Assembly (NCBI RefSeq): GCF_018991925.1
Contig: NW_024737042.1
Coordinates: 19,902,795-19,966,794, forward strand
DNA length: 64,000 bases
Direction of reading: 5' to 3'
DNA from: Homarus americanus
Taxonomy: Eukaryota; Arthropoda; Malacostraca; Decapoda; Nephropidae
Shown: piece after piece, positions 35,838 through 45,534 of the stretch
Numbering within the stretch: the stretch's first letter is position 1
How the letters are laid out: every line of letters begins with the position of its first letter
The notes under the pieces: generated by a model
Seen by the model: the letters and a program-made list of their open reading frames with translations, nothing else
Databases searched by the model: none
What the model was told of the DNA's origin: nothing
Made by a program: the position numbers and the translations under genes

Positions 35838-37118
35838 TTAGTCGATATGCTGATTGCCTAAGGGTTGTACATGATCAGAGATTAGCTTAATATCATGTTT
35901 AAGTATATTGCAAAACCCTGGGGGGTCTGACGTGACTTTAGGAAATGTTGATAATAACTTAGTGAGATCTTTTGCTTGAGATGGATTCAGAACAGAAAAA
36001 TACTCATCCAAGTTGTTGAGTATGTGACTGTTAGCAGGGTTTTCTTTAGGTAGAGGGAAGTCTAAATTCTCCAATAGATCCATGTCATCTGTCTCCGGCT
36101 CCGGCCCTGACAAAACCGTATGCAATACAGGTAAGCTTATAGCCTCTGGGATGTCTTCCTCTGACTGCCTGGAATGGTAAAGTTTCATGAGATTAATGTG
36201 AACAAGTTGTGAATCTTTTCTGCGATCAGGAGTATGGACTATATAGTTGAGGGGAGATAGTTTATTAGCATTGATTTGAAAGTTTTGATGGAACCGTTCC
36301 AAGCAACCTTGGGATTGTGGGTGGTAAGCCGAAGATGTACAATGGTCCACACTGAGGTCTTTCATCACCTGTTTGAACAAAGATGGATCAGATTGTTGGG
36401 CTTTAATGAGCTCATCCTTACTAATGGTCTTATTGTACAGATCTTCTGTGGGTAGGAAGATATTGGAGGTGGTTTTTGATGAAGAGGGCCCATTTCGCAC
36501 ACTCTGTGACCGGGTGACAGCACAAGATGGGAAAAGGTGAGGAATAGTTTCTTCAAGGTCAGTGGTGGAGTTGACAGGTAAGGGAGAGTCGACTGTCTTT
36601 ATGTTGGGAACCACTAGATCTCCTACCAAGTCATTACCCAATAATAAATGAATGCCGCTCACAGGCATTGGATCTTTCCTAATGGCTATTTGCACTTCCC
36701 CAGTAATCAAGGGACATTGGAGGTGCACTTTAGCTAAGGGATAGGAAGAATGGGATGAGAGATCTGAAATTAGAACACTCTCATTAGTAAATGCGGTAGA
36801 TATATCAGGAATGACGTTAAACAGGAGGATAGATTGTGCTGCGCCCGTATCACGTAGTATACGAATAGGGAAAGAACGAGACCCCTCTATGATTGAAATT
36901 TTTCCCTCATAGGTGAATGAAGAGAAGAGATCCTGATGGGGCCTTTCCACATTGGTGGTTGCTATTGGTTTGGATTTGGGATCCAGGGAACTACTTTTAG
37001 CAGTTCGACACTTTGGGTGTTTACAAGACTGGATCGTATGGCCTGGTTTTTTACAGTAAGAACAATAAAACTTGGTTGCATCAGGGGGGGGTAGGTGTGG
37101 GACCTTTCGACCTACCAC
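35838..37118 (-). CDS. Protease, deleted integrase and start of RT, element A
   Basis: 426 codons. A zinc knuckle CSYCKKPGHTIQSC is at about 19-32; protease motif RILRDTGAAQS at about 87-97, then LLLGNDLVGDLVVPN. Only fragments of integrase remain: SSAYHPQSQGCLERFHQNF (region of the catalytic Glu) at about 262-280, directly joined to a GPY-like tail DRRKDSQLVHINLMKLYHSR. The N-terminal zinc domain and both Asp residues are gone, with the frame kept open. After the integrase tail the protein runs into the pre-RT region ending QPLGNQHID. The order protease, integrase, RT is therefore visible inside one frame. Confidence 0.82.
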   Translation of the reverse strand: MVGRKVPHLPPPDATKFYCSYCKKPGHTIQSCKHPKCRTAKSSSLDPKSKPIATTNVERPHQDLFSSFTYEGKISIIEGSRSFPIRILRDTGAAQSILLFNVIPDISTAFTNESVLISDLSSHSSYPLAKVHLQCPLITGEVQIAIRKDPMPVSGIHLLLGNDLVGDLVVPNIKTVDSPLPVNSTTDLEETIPHLFPSCAVTRSQSVRNGPSSSKTTSNIFLPTEDLYNKTISKDELIKAQQSDPSLFKQVMKDLSVDHCTSSAYHPQSQGCLERFHQNFQINANKLSPLNYIVHTPDRRKDSQLVHINLMKLYHSRQSEEDIPEAISLPVLHTVLSGPEPETDDMDLLENLDFPLPKENPANSHILNNLDEYFSVLNPSQAKDLTKLLSTFPKVTSDPPGFCNILKHDIKLISDHVQPLGNQHID

Positions 37119-37334
37119 TCACGTCCCCAAGGTTATCATCAGAGGAGGACCTAACATGCCGGAAAGTACCACGTTCCCTACGGCACAGTGACTCCACCAG
37201 CAAGGCGTACGCATCAGCCAGCTCAGCCGCACGCCCTAAATTAACCTCTCCACGCTCCTCCACATGCTTCAAGATGTGAAATGGTATCTTGCTCTTCCAC
37301 TCCTCCAGGACTACCAAGTTTAACAAATCCTGAG
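37081..37334 (-). pseudogene. Gag C-terminal fragment of element A
   Basis: About 80 codons (LNLVVLEEWKSKIPFHIL ... ELADAYALLVESL) align with the end of element C's Gag (LVELILLEEVRKCIPGDI). It is cut at 37335 by the target of G. Beyond G (43002 onwards) I find no Gag coding, so the N-terminal Gag was lost before or apart from the G insertion. Confidence 0.7.
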
Positions 37335-37339
37335 GTGGC

Positions 37340-37670
37340 TGTTAGTGTTCTGGGTAATAAGTTCAATATACAGGAGCGAACACAAACACCTGTATAGATT
37401 TTGTAGGTTCGATTTACTGGATAAGAGATATGTACACAAGGGGAGTAGCGCTCTTCAACCTGTCTGCTGGTCAACTGCTCTATAGACGACGTATGGCAAG
37501 TGATACATTAACAGCTTCCATACGTCGCCAGGCACATTAATTAAGCATGTGGGACATTGATAAATACATTGCCACACGCTACTAGCTAGGCTAAATAAAT
37601 AATACATAAATGGAGCACATACATAATATACATAGCATAATATAAATACAGCATACAGAATATACATACA
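37340..37670 (-). repeat. 3' LTR of element G
   Basis: 331 bp, TG...CA on the minus strand, almost identical to 42667-42996. The polypurine tract is the C/T-rich run at 37671-37683. Confidence 0.95.
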
Positions 37671-37682
37671 CCTCCCTCCCCC

Positions 37683-37964
37683 CTATACGCTCATAGCAAA
37701 GTCTTGAGCGGACCTTTTCTTTTGGATCCGTTCTGAGCGTCGAGGGACTTGATCACTGGGAAGGGTATGGGACTCAACACTGGTGGCGGGGTCAGCAGAA
37801 GGCATTGTTACGGGGCGGAGAAAACGGCGGTTCCTCCACCACACACGACCACTGGGTAATCGCACCTGGTAGTCCCGTGACCTACCGAGACCCATGACTA
37901 CGCCTACTTTGTCCCAACGTAGGGAGGTCGGGTCCTGAACACGGACTTGGGTGCCGACACTCAA
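37683..37964 (-). pseudogene. Integrase C-terminal tail of element G
   Basis: 93 codons with VRVQDPTSLRWDKVGVVMG and SGRVWWRNRRFLRP, the same tail as in element D. It is in a different frame from the integrase core (37961-39118) because of a shift near 37965-38110. It ends about one base before the polypurine tract. Confidence 0.85.
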
Positions 37965-39118
37965 CCTGGGGAGAGAACGGGCGTGGTCGTTGTAGCGGGC
38001 GACGACGTCTTGAACACGTTCGGCGGCTCGGCGATCACAATCCTCTGTCTTGGCCTGCCACTCCTTGGAGAAGGATTGAGGGTGAGCAGGGACACAAGAA
38101 CGAAGGGGCGTCCATACAAAACCTGGGCAGGGGAGCGTCCGGTGTAGTTAGGTGTGTTGCGGAGTTCAAGAAGACCCCGGTCGAAGGCCTCGCAGTCAAT
38201 ATTCCCAGAAGGGGCCACCTTAAGGATGAGGTGCTTCAAGGATTTGACAGCAGCCTCAGCGTGGCCGTTGGACTGCGGGTAATGGGGCGATGACAACACA
38301 TGCCGGACTCCCCATCGGTCAAGGAACACAGCAAAGTCCCGGCTTGTGAACTGAGGCCCTCCGTCGGTTCGCAGGCGTACAGGAACGCCCACGTCACGGA
38401 AGTAGTGGCGGAACTTGCTGATGGTGGCGGCAGACGTCGTGTCATTACCGCACTTGATGACAACCGGCCAACCAGAGAGACGGTCGACGATAACAAGGAA
38501 GGACTTTCCTGACACAGAGAAAAAGTCGGCCGACACAGACTCAAAGGGGCGGGTGGGGTTGTCGTCACTCATGAAGGGTTCCTGCTGCTGGCTGGGTTGT
38601 AATACTTGGCAGGGCTCACACGCACGGACAACATTGGAGATGTCGGAGTTGATGCCGGGCCAGAACACAGTCTGTCGTGCACGTCGTTTGGTGGCCTCAG
38701 CTCCACGGTGACTGTCGTGAAGGCGAGCCAAGACGTGGGGACGTGATGCAGCAGGGACAACTACACGTGCTCCGTACAGAACAAGGTCTCCGTCGCAGTA
38801 GAGTTCATCGCGGAGTTTCCAATACGGGAGCAGGGTGTTGTGAAGATCGTAGCGGTTGCTAGGAAATCCATTCCTCACACACTCGACGAGTCGGACGTAG
38901 GAAGGGTCATCTCGGGCCGCTGTTCGAAGGTCCTCCATTGCCTTGTCGTCATCTGGTGACAGGTCCGAACGAAGGGATTGGACGGCGTGTAGAGTGACCA
39001 CAGTCCTGACGGAAAGAGCGAGGTCGGCGTCGAGCACATGGTCTTCTGGAGTAGGGCGGCTGACAGGAGAGCGGGATAAGGCATCAGGGATGCAGAGCTC
39101 CTTACCAGCACGCCACAC
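37961..39118 (-). CDS. Integrase of element G (after end of RNase H)
   Basis: 385 codons in the open frame. Residues 1-17 are the end of RNase H (ELCIPDALSRSP). The zinc-binding domain has H134, H137, C167 and C170. The catalytic core has D198 (SADFFSVSG), D252 (LRTDGGPQF) and E288 (QSNGHAEAAVK), with 35 residues between the last two, the usual DD35E. A shift near residue 343 puts the C-terminal tail in another frame, so the final about 40 residues are out-of-frame text. It would join element cDNA to host DNA; the core looks intact. Confidence 0.88.
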   Translation of the reverse strand: MWRAGKELCIPDALSRSPVSRPTPEDHVLDADLALSVRTVVTLHAVQSLRSDLSPDDDKAMEDLRTAARDDPSYVRLVECVRNGFPSNRYDLHNTLLPYWKLRDELYCDGDLVLYGARVVVPAASRPHVLARLHDSHRGAEATKRRARQTVFWPGINSDISNVVRACEPCQVLQPSQQQEPFMSDDNPTRPFESVSADFFSVSGKSFLVIVDRLSGWPVVIKCGNDTTSAATISKFRHYFRDVGVPVRLRTDGGPQFTSRDFAVFLDRWGVRHVLSSPHYPQSNGHAEAAVKSLKHLILKVAPSGNIDCEAFDRGLLELRNTPNYTGRSPAQVLYGRPFVLVSLLTLNPSPRSGRPRQRIVIAEPPNVFKTSSPATTTTPVLSPG

Positions 39119-39183
39119 TGCTGTGAAGATGTACGCCGAGAGCTTCTCTTTCAGACGCTGGAGGCGAGGGTTCTCAACGGCGT

Positions 39184-40452
39184 CTAGCGTGTAGTGGTTG
39201 AGGATCGGGACAAGCGGGCGATGATCTGCAGTAGGGCATATCCCACGCCGTACAAGCGTGAGGCATCTGTCTGCAGAACCGTCGGCAAGGCTGGGTCAAA
39301 CGTGGCGAGGACAGGTGGACTAGACAGGGCCTGTTTCACTTGCTGGAAGGCCTTGTCGTGGTCGGGGGTCCACAGGAATGTCCTCTTGGGGCTCATCAGG
39401 GGGCGAAGTGGTTGAGCAGCTGCGGAGATGTCCGACGAAAACTCTGCTAACTGGTTGACGAGACCGATGAAGGACCTCAAGTCGGTGAGGTTAGCAGGGG
39501 TGGGAAAATCCGTGATGGCGCGGACCTTTTCCGGGTCAGCTGCGATACCATTCCCTGAGAGGGTGTACCCACAAAAGTCAACTGAAGAGCTGGCCAGAAC
39601 AAACTTGTCGGCATTTAGGGTAATGCCGTGCTTCCGGCACCTGTTGAGTACCTCGTAGATACGGCAGAGGTGATCCATATAATCCTCGTCGTACACGAGT
39701 ATGTCGTCGACCACTTTCACACAGTTTGCCAGACCTTGTAGAGCCATGTCACCTCGAAGACAGAAAGCGTCTCCTGTAGCGGCGAATCCCATGGGGCCAC
39801 GGCAATAACTGTAACGTCCATGCGGGGTGATGAAAGTTGTGAGTGGTCGGTCTTCTTCGGCAAGCTCTATCTGCCAGTATCCACACAGGGCGTCCATCGT
39901 CGTGAAGAAGCGCGCCTTCGGGTTCACACTGCGTATAGCTGCAAAGGGCGTGGGAGAAGGGTGCGCAGGACGAGACACCTGGCTGTTGAGCTTGGAGAGG
40001 TCAGTGGTGATCCGAACACCACCTTTGGGTTTTGCGACGACAACCATAGGGTGACACCATGGAGACGGGTCATCACCGGCTGGTGCAATAATTTCTTGGG
40101 CGACCATGGAGTCCAGCTCGTTTTTGACCGCCTCGCGGAAGGCCAGGGGAACCAGTCGAGGGGTGTAAATAGCGAAGGGCTTCGCGTCGTCCCTCAGGTG
40201 GATCCTCATGGGGGGACCTACCATCTTCTTGAGAGGCTTGGATTCCAGAGCGGACTTGGTCACCAGAACGTCGCTGAATTCCTTCAGGAAGTACTTCCGA
40301 GCATCCGAAGGAGAGGTGTCACTGGCAAGAGGCAGGGGTAGGGCGGCAGCAGGGTCGTTGCTGCTCCCTTTTTGCACCCTGTTGGCGTGTTTTACCTCGA
40401 GAATAGAATAGGTTTGGGGAAGTCCTGGGAGATGATGGCCAACTCTTGACAA
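39184..40452 (-). CDS. Reverse transcriptase of element G, RNase H cut
   Basis: 422 codons. RT runs from about residue 85 to 330: D187 in [12 protein letters not shown], and VVDD (247-250) as the catalytic box in place of YVDD. RNase H begins at [17 protein letters not shown] (D396) and is then joined directly to sequence that belongs near its end (continued in another frame at 39119-39200), so most of RNase H, including its other catalytic acids, is deleted. The frame overlaps the Gag-protease frame by 61 bases in the -1 direction, suggesting frameshift expression; TTC CCC AAA in the overlap is a possible but non-canonical slip site. Confidence 0.87.
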   Translation of the reverse strand: MSRVGHHLPGLPQTYSILEVKHANRVQKGSSNDPAAALPLPLASDTSPSDARKYFLKEFSDVLVTKSALESKPLKKMVGPPMRIHLRDDAKPFAIYTPRLVPLAFREAVKNELDSMVAQEIIAPAGDDPSPWCHPMVVVAKPKGGVRITTDLSKLNSQVSRPAHPSPTPFAAIRSVNPKARFFTTMDALCGYWQIELAEEDRPLTTFITPHGRYSYCRGPMGFAATGDAFCLRGDMALQGLANCVKVVDDILVYDEDYMDHLCRIYEVLNRCRKHGITLNADKFVLASSSVDFCGYTLSGNGIAADPEKVRAITDFPTPANLTDLRSFIGLVNQLAEFSSDISAAAQPLRPLMSPKRTFLWTPDHDKAFQQVKQALSSPPVLATFDPALPTVLQTDASRLYGVGYALLQIIARLSRSSTTTR

Positions 40453-42119
40453 TGTCTGTAGGACAGCAAAGGAGTCGGGACACCGTTATGCACATCAATC
40501 CAGGCTTGACACGACCTGTTGCCAAAGGTGACTTGTGCTTGGAGTGAACCTAGGGCCGGGGTCATCTGTGAACCATCTGCCGTAAAGCGGAGATCCTTGG
40601 GGGGCGGTCCTAGATCACTTGGAGAGAGCCCCAAGCATTGCAAATGCTGGGGACCGATGACTGTAGCATCAGCGCCGGTGTCGGGCAACATCTGAAGACG
40701 GGATGACACACTGCCGTAGGTCACGATGACACTGATGTACTGGGGGACTTTGGTCCTGGGACGCGGGGGGGAGCACACATTCCTAATATGGCTCGAGCGT
40801 TGTCCAGGGTCGTCATGCTTCTGATTGGAAGACTGTGGGCGGCCCTCACTGGTGGAAGGGCGCTGAAGCTTCCGCCGACGCTGTCCCTTGGGTTTGTTGG
40901 AAGGGCAACACTTGTCATAGTGGCCCAGACGACCGCACACGTTGCACTGGACGCGTTTAGCTGGGCACCGTACTGTGAGTGACCAGTGGCCCTTACGGTC
41001 ACAACTGTTGCATGTAGACTCAGCAGCTGGACACACCTGTGTTCCATGCTGCTTACCACAGTTGTTACAAAATGAACCGGGCGTGGACGTGGTGGGCGAA
41101 GGCGTAGGAGCAGACTTCTTGTCCTTCTTGTACCGGGACACAGCGCGTACAACTGTAGGGGGAGCTCGGATGGCAGAGGTGGCACACCTGGCAGCCTCAT
41201 AGGAGCGACATATCGTCAACACATCCTTGAGAGAAGAGGAAGAGTCGAGGGAGGTGAGGCGTTGGACAAGTTCCTCGTCCTTAACACCCATCAGGATCAC
41301 CTGCTTCAACTGGGTCTCCTCGCACTGCTGGTGGTGGCCTAGACATATATCTACCTCTTCCGAGGCTCTCTTAAGACGTACATAAAAGGCGTCAAAAGTC
41401 TCACCCTCCATCTGTCTGCAGCTAAACAATTCCCTCCTGCGCAGAGCTTCATTCTGCTGTCCTTTGATGTGCCGTTGTAGAATGTCCAGTACCTCCTCTA
41501 CAGACAACGAAGAGGTCGGAGGTACCTGCAACGTATGTTCTAAGACACGCTGAATTTCCAAGGACAGGCACATACGCAGCTGGATGAGTTGTTTAGGCTG
41601 TGACAAACTCTGGAGATCCACCATTGTAGAATAATCAGTCCACCGTCGCCGCCATTCACGAAAAGTCTGGAAATTCACATCAGGCTTCAAGATGGGCGGT
41701 GTTTGAGCAGCTGCTTTAGGTGGGGCTGGGGGGCGTGAAGGAAGCATTGATGAGGTATCTGAACCAGTCAGTACCGAGGCAGTGTTAGAGCCAGGGGCTT
41801 GGTTAACAGTGAGGCGAGATATCAAAGCTTCAAACCGTGCACTGTCTTCTAATCTCCGTTGGTGGTCTCTCTCTGCCTCTGCTTGTCTTCTGTGTTCATC
41901 CGCCACACGTCTGTTAGCTTCATCCTCGCGCCTTTCATCTCTCATAAACTTCATTAAAGCAATTATCTCTGGAGACAACGCTGAATATCGAGGTGAAGGG
42001 CTGCGCGATGTTGTGGGAGCTGGAGCGTCATGGTCAGCCTGGTCATCCATCTCTGCGGAGCTATCATCCGACTGACTCATCCGGGCGCTGGCTCCACGGC
42101 TACGTAAGGCACGAGACAT
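40392..42119 (-). CDS. Gag-protease of element G
   Basis: 575 codons from an ATG about 530 bases inside the PBS. Residues 58-100 are strongly charged and probably coiled coil; 145-320 form the Gag core; three CCHC-type zinc knuckles lie at 351-363 (C..C...H....C), 370-385 and 392-405; a basic stretch follows ([10 protein letters not shown]); the aspartic protease motif is [12 protein letters not shown] with the catalytic DTG at 480-482. The frame ends SR then stop, inside the pol overlap. It is intact and uninterrupted, the best-preserved Gag in the window. Element D's protein is a deleted relative. Confidence 0.9.
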   Translation of the reverse strand: MSRALRSRGASARMSQSDDSSAEMDDQADHDAPAPTTSRSPSPRYSALSPEIIALMKFMRDERREDEANRRVADEHRRQAEAERDHQRRLEDSARFEALISRLTVNQAPGSNTASVLTGSDTSSMLPSRPPAPPKAAAQTPPILKPDVNFQTFREWRRRWTDYSTMVDLQSLSQPKQLIQLRMCLSLEIQRVLEHTLQVPPTSSLSVEEVLDILQRHIKGQQNEALRRRELFSCRQMEGETFDAFYVRLKRASEEVDICLGHHQQCEETQLKQVILMGVKDEELVQRLTSLDSSSSLKDVLTICRSYEAARCATSAIRAPPTVVRAVSRYKKDKKSAPTPSPTTSTPGSFCNNCGKQHGTQVCPAAESTCNSCDRKGHWSLTVRCPAKRVQCNVCGRLGHYDKCCPSNKPKGQRRRKLQRPSTSEGRPQSSNQKHDDPGQRSSHIRNVCSPPRPRTKVPQYISVIVTYGSVSSRLQMLPDTGADATVIGPQHLQCLGLSPSDLGPPPKDLRFTADGSQMTPALGSLQAQVTFGNRSCQAWIDVHNGVPTPLLSYRHCQELAIISQDFPKPILFSR

Positions 42120-42650
42120 AACTACTTCATCTGTGTACTGTGTCTTAAATCAGTGTTGACCGGTCAGCCCGTCGTATCAACAAGATCTCAGACAAAAAAT
42201 TAATTAAATACACAGATAAGTAGATTATATATATAAAATATATATAAGGCAATCGCCGATGTCAGTGTGTTAGTACATGTATGTGTGTGTGCCGGGCGGG
42301 CTAGAGCGTCTCGCCATGAGGGGCCTCGAGCTGTGAGGGGGGGTGGAGACGACTAGGAGCATCAGTTACCCTCAGGAATGATGAGAGGAGGATGTGAAAA
42401 ACGTTACTCCTTACAAATGCCCAGAACATGCCGTGTACCTTGGGAATCCTTTAGAACAAGGTCACACATGTATGGCACGAAACACACAATGCGCTAAACA
42501 CTGCACAGAAAATCACTGTCACTGACACTGCTCAAAGTTGCTAAATTCTTCGAGGAGGGGTGGCGGGCGGCGGTTGGTTGACACAGGGAAGGAGTCCGTA
42601 AGCCGGCTTTCCACAAACTTTGCACTGTCACTCGTAATTATCCAGTAAAA
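42120..42650 (-). other. 5' leader of element G
   Basis: Untranslated region between PBS and Gag, with an AT-rich 'tatatata' stretch near 42226-42246 and a short (TG)n run near 42280. No gene. Confidence 0.6.
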
Positions 42651-42666
42651 CCGGTTCACTGCGCCA
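42651..42666 (-). other. Primer binding site of element G
   Basis: The minus strand reads TGGCGCAGTGAACCGG directly after the LTR. The first eleven bases equal those of element D. Confidence 0.75.
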
Positions 42667-42996
42667 TGTTCGTGTTCTGGGTAATAAGTTCAATATACAG
42701 GAGCGAACACAAACACCTGTATAATTTTGTAGGTTCGATTTACTGGATAAGAGATATGTACACAAGGGGAGTAGCGCTCTTCAACCTGTCTGCTGGTCAA
42801 CTGCTCTATAGACGACGTATGGCAAGTGATACATTAGCAGCTTCCATACGTCGCCAGGCACATTAATTAAGCATGTGGGACATTGATAAATACATTGCCA
42901 CACGCTACTAGCTAGGCTAAATAAATAATACATAAATGGAGCACATACATAATATACATAGCATAATATAAATACAGCATACAGAATATACATACA
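42667..42996 (-). repeat. 5' LTR of element G
   Basis: 330 bp, the near-identical partner of 37340-37670. Confidence 0.95.
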
Positions 42997-43001
42997 GTGG
43001 C

Positions 43002-43833
43002 CTTTAAGAAAACCTAGATAAATTAATTAATGGTCAAAAAGATAAGATAAGTGGATTACCCTAGAAAATATCACGGCAGTGGATAACCAGAAAGTCCCGG
43101 AAACTACCCAAGTTATACCTAGGGAAATTACACTTATGAATATTGTTCTTCTGATAAGATCCTTAAATAAGGATAAGAGACTTGAAAGAGGAAGGGCGTA
43201 TTACGGCATTAATATAAAGATCCGGATTAACAACCCTTAGATACTTGAAACAGGAAGGGCGTATTACGGCATTATATAAAGATCCGGATTAACAACCCTT
43301 GAGTAAACAGGAAGGGCGTATTACGGCATTTATATAAAGATCCGGATTAACAACCCTTAGATACTTGAAACAGGAAGGGCGTATTACGGCATTAATATAA
43401 AGATCCGGATTAACAACCCTTGAGTTACTTTATTATTGACCCCGAATGAGATAATGAGAAGAACAATAATTGAGGCTTTATAATTATGGGGTCCTGGTAG
43501 AGGGGGCATCCCAAGATATCACTTCACCCTAAACTAGTGACTATGGAACAGCCTACTCTGGAGCGAGGGTACGGCATTAAACAGATCCGGATTCTTCCCT
43601 ACACTCGATAAGACTTACTACACGACTGCCATGTGTAATAACAGGTATGCCTTATGACACTTGGAACCTAATATCCTACGTCTGTCACTCTTACTGTACG
43701 ATAATACCAATATATGCACACCCATATGAAGGAACTTTAAACCACCGTAAAGCAATTGTGAACAGAAGTGACTGGGAGGAATTATTAACAAGGAGTAACA
43801 AGGGAGGAAGAAATATGGCACTTAAGGTCGTGT
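43002..43833 (-). other. Leader region of element A with 62-bp tandem repeat
   Basis: No Gag coding was found where it is expected. Four units of about 57-63 bp, each with gaagggcgtattacggcatt and agatccggattaacaaccct, start at 43191, 43254, 43311 and 43374. A fifth, diverged partial unit lies near 43570. Confidence 0.75.
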
Positions 43834-43849
43834 CCTGTCACGGTCGCCA
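43834..43849 (-). other. Primer binding site of element A
   Basis: The minus strand reads TGGCGACCGTGACAGG, the Arg-type PBS well known from the mdg1/412 group of Gypsy elements. Confidence 0.85.
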
Positions 43850-44465
43850 TTTGGTACGAGTTGGGGATTTAGAATATAGTTATACGTCTACCCAGATCCC
43901 AACAGGCAACAACAACAAAAAAACAAAGACAATCGGACTATAAAAGGGTAGACAAAGGATGCGAGTTTTTGTTGTGTATAATAAAGTACCATAAATTCCT
44001 TAACAAAATATTCAGCTTTCTATAATTAACCCTTAACCATACTTAACCTAAACATTAACAGTATATACATATTTATACAGCAAGGTGGAGGTGGGGAGGC
44101 AATATAAGATTACAAATACTTAAGTGCGGAACTGAGATGGCTGACGAGTAAGGCTGAGTATTGTAGAAGACGGTAGGTAGTCACTGTGCCGTAGGTTTCC
44201 AGGATAGGTGATCCTGTGATCACTTCCCAGAGTGAACTGAACTCTCATCGAACTGGATCTGATGAGGAAGACTTGGAGGAGGTGACGCAACATCCAGGAT
44301 ATGGAGAAGGGAAACCCCGGAGTGGTAACTAAGACTAGTCATACTCGGGTTTTGTCCCTAGATGGCGTTGCTCGTGGTGCTGGGTAGGTAGATCAGGACA
44401 ATAGATGGCGTGGTTCGTAGTGCTGGGTAGGTAGATCATGACAATTGATGGAGTGGTTAGTAACA
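43850..44465 (-). repeat. 5' LTR of element A
   Basis: 616 bp, matching 33889-34521 with small indels. Its outer end is followed by the target duplication aagg. Confidence 0.9.
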
Positions 44466-44469
44466 AAGG

Positions 44470-45060
44470 AAAGCCATTGGAAATCCTGCATCGTATCAGC
44501 AGTAGTGAGAAGACATATAACGAGATGAAGTCAGCTCTTCTTAAAGCTTATGGATTAAATGTAGACAAAGCAAGAACCCAGTTTCTTGGTGCTACGATGG
44601 AGGACAAGGAGACCGCTAATTACTGCTTATTTAAACCAGCGGATCAGCATTGACGAAGCACTAGACACCAAAGAGGGAATGAAGGATTTAATGTTACGCA
44701 ATCATTTTGAAAATTTTTGCGCACCTGAGCTCATTTCCCAGCTGAAAAAGCAAACGCTCACTTTTCTGTATATGGCTACCAACCAAGGAAAGAGTGGCAA
44801 GGTAAGAAATCATTAACACCTCCCCAGTACAAAGATCAGTCACAGCAAGGAAACCAGCATCTTTATCGCCAACAACATCCATCATATCAGACTTACAAGA
44901 GGGACCAGACTAAATGGCGTTCAGGGATTAATCACAGTGATATCCGACAACAGAAAACCGCCGCCGCTGCGTTTCACCACAAAGAGGATCCTGAACCCCT
45001 TCAAAAGTTACAACCTCCACCTCAGCATGACTCGGAATAGAGGCATCACAAGTTTTGACT
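44470..45060 (+). pseudogene. Gag of element B, C-terminal part
   Basis: Continues the Gag interrupted at 33888: KPLEILHRISSSEKTYNEMK and LLKAYGLNVDKARTQFL, a capsid-like helical region. A second frame follows (44586-44816) with MKDLMLRNHFENFCAPELISQL. It then runs into Gln/His-rich sequence. Shifted near 44640. No complete zinc knuckle is seen. Confidence 0.7.
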
Positions 45061-45103
45061 AGCAGCCGCCTCCACACACACTCGTCACTGGCAGGCCAAC
45101 TTC

Positions 45104-45505
45104 CTAATCCAGCCTGAGTATGTAGGAAACCAAGCAGTCAGTGTTATAAGGAACAACGGATCTTCGGGCTGCTTGAAGAAGACCTTGGTACTCAACCATC
45201 AGTTCACCGGTGGGCAGATTCACGTCAAGATGATTGACGCTATCACAACTGAAGCAAGAGTGCACATGGAATCTCCGTTCTTCACTCGTTGGATTAATGC
45301 AGCAGTTATGTCCGAGCCAATTTCTGAAGTGATAATTGGGAACATTGAAGGGGTTAGGAGTAGCTGCTGCATGAATGCGACCACCCATACTTTTGCTGCC
45401 GCCGTGACCCGACAGGTGGCTAGAACACAACCACATGCCATTCCACTGGTCGTTACGGCACCTTTCGACCTCATGGACAGTCAAGACGTACTGAGAGACC
45501 AATAG
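45104..45505 (+). pseudogene. Protease region of element B
   Basis: Frame 45173-45505 carries HQFTGGQIHVKMIDAIT, ARVHMESPFFTRWINAAVM and EPISEVIIGNIEG, which resembles a retropepsin region by position and wording. The catalytic DTG is not visible, so activity is lost or the assignment is partial. It lies between Gag and integrase. Confidence 0.5.
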
Positions 45506-45534
45506 ACAAATCCCACGCTCAATGCGGTACGAAG

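Larger units (their letters stand above)
37340..42996 (-). mobile_element. Gypsy element G, young, ordinary domain order
   Basis: LTRs at 37340-37670 and 42667-42996 differ at about three positions over 330 bases (two substitutions, one single-base indel). They are bounded by exact gtggc duplications (37335-37339 and 42997-43001). The minus strand reads PBS, Gag-protease, RT, partial RNase H, integrase, integrase tail, polypurine tract. It is the innermost and youngest insertion of the nest. Confidence 0.95.
33889..44465 (-). mobile_element. Gypsy-group element A (Gmr1-like order), with G nested inside
   Basis: LTRs at 33889-34521 and 43850-44465, TG...CA at the outer left copy, flanked by aagg (33885-33888 and 44466-44469). 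The minus strand reads Arg-type PBS, leader, end of Gag, protease, remnant integrase, RT, RNase H, polypurine tract. Own length without G is about 4.9 kb. It lies in the gag of element B. Most of Gag and the integrase core are missing. Confidence 0.9.

Noticed and set aside
36365..36556. Small minus-strand frame overlapping the element A polyprotein
   Set aside because: Shadow frame within 35838-37118, no motif.
43170..43440. CRISPR-like array
   Set aside because: Units are 57-63 bp and similar throughout, with no repeat-spacer alternation, inside a retrotransposon leader of an animal genome.
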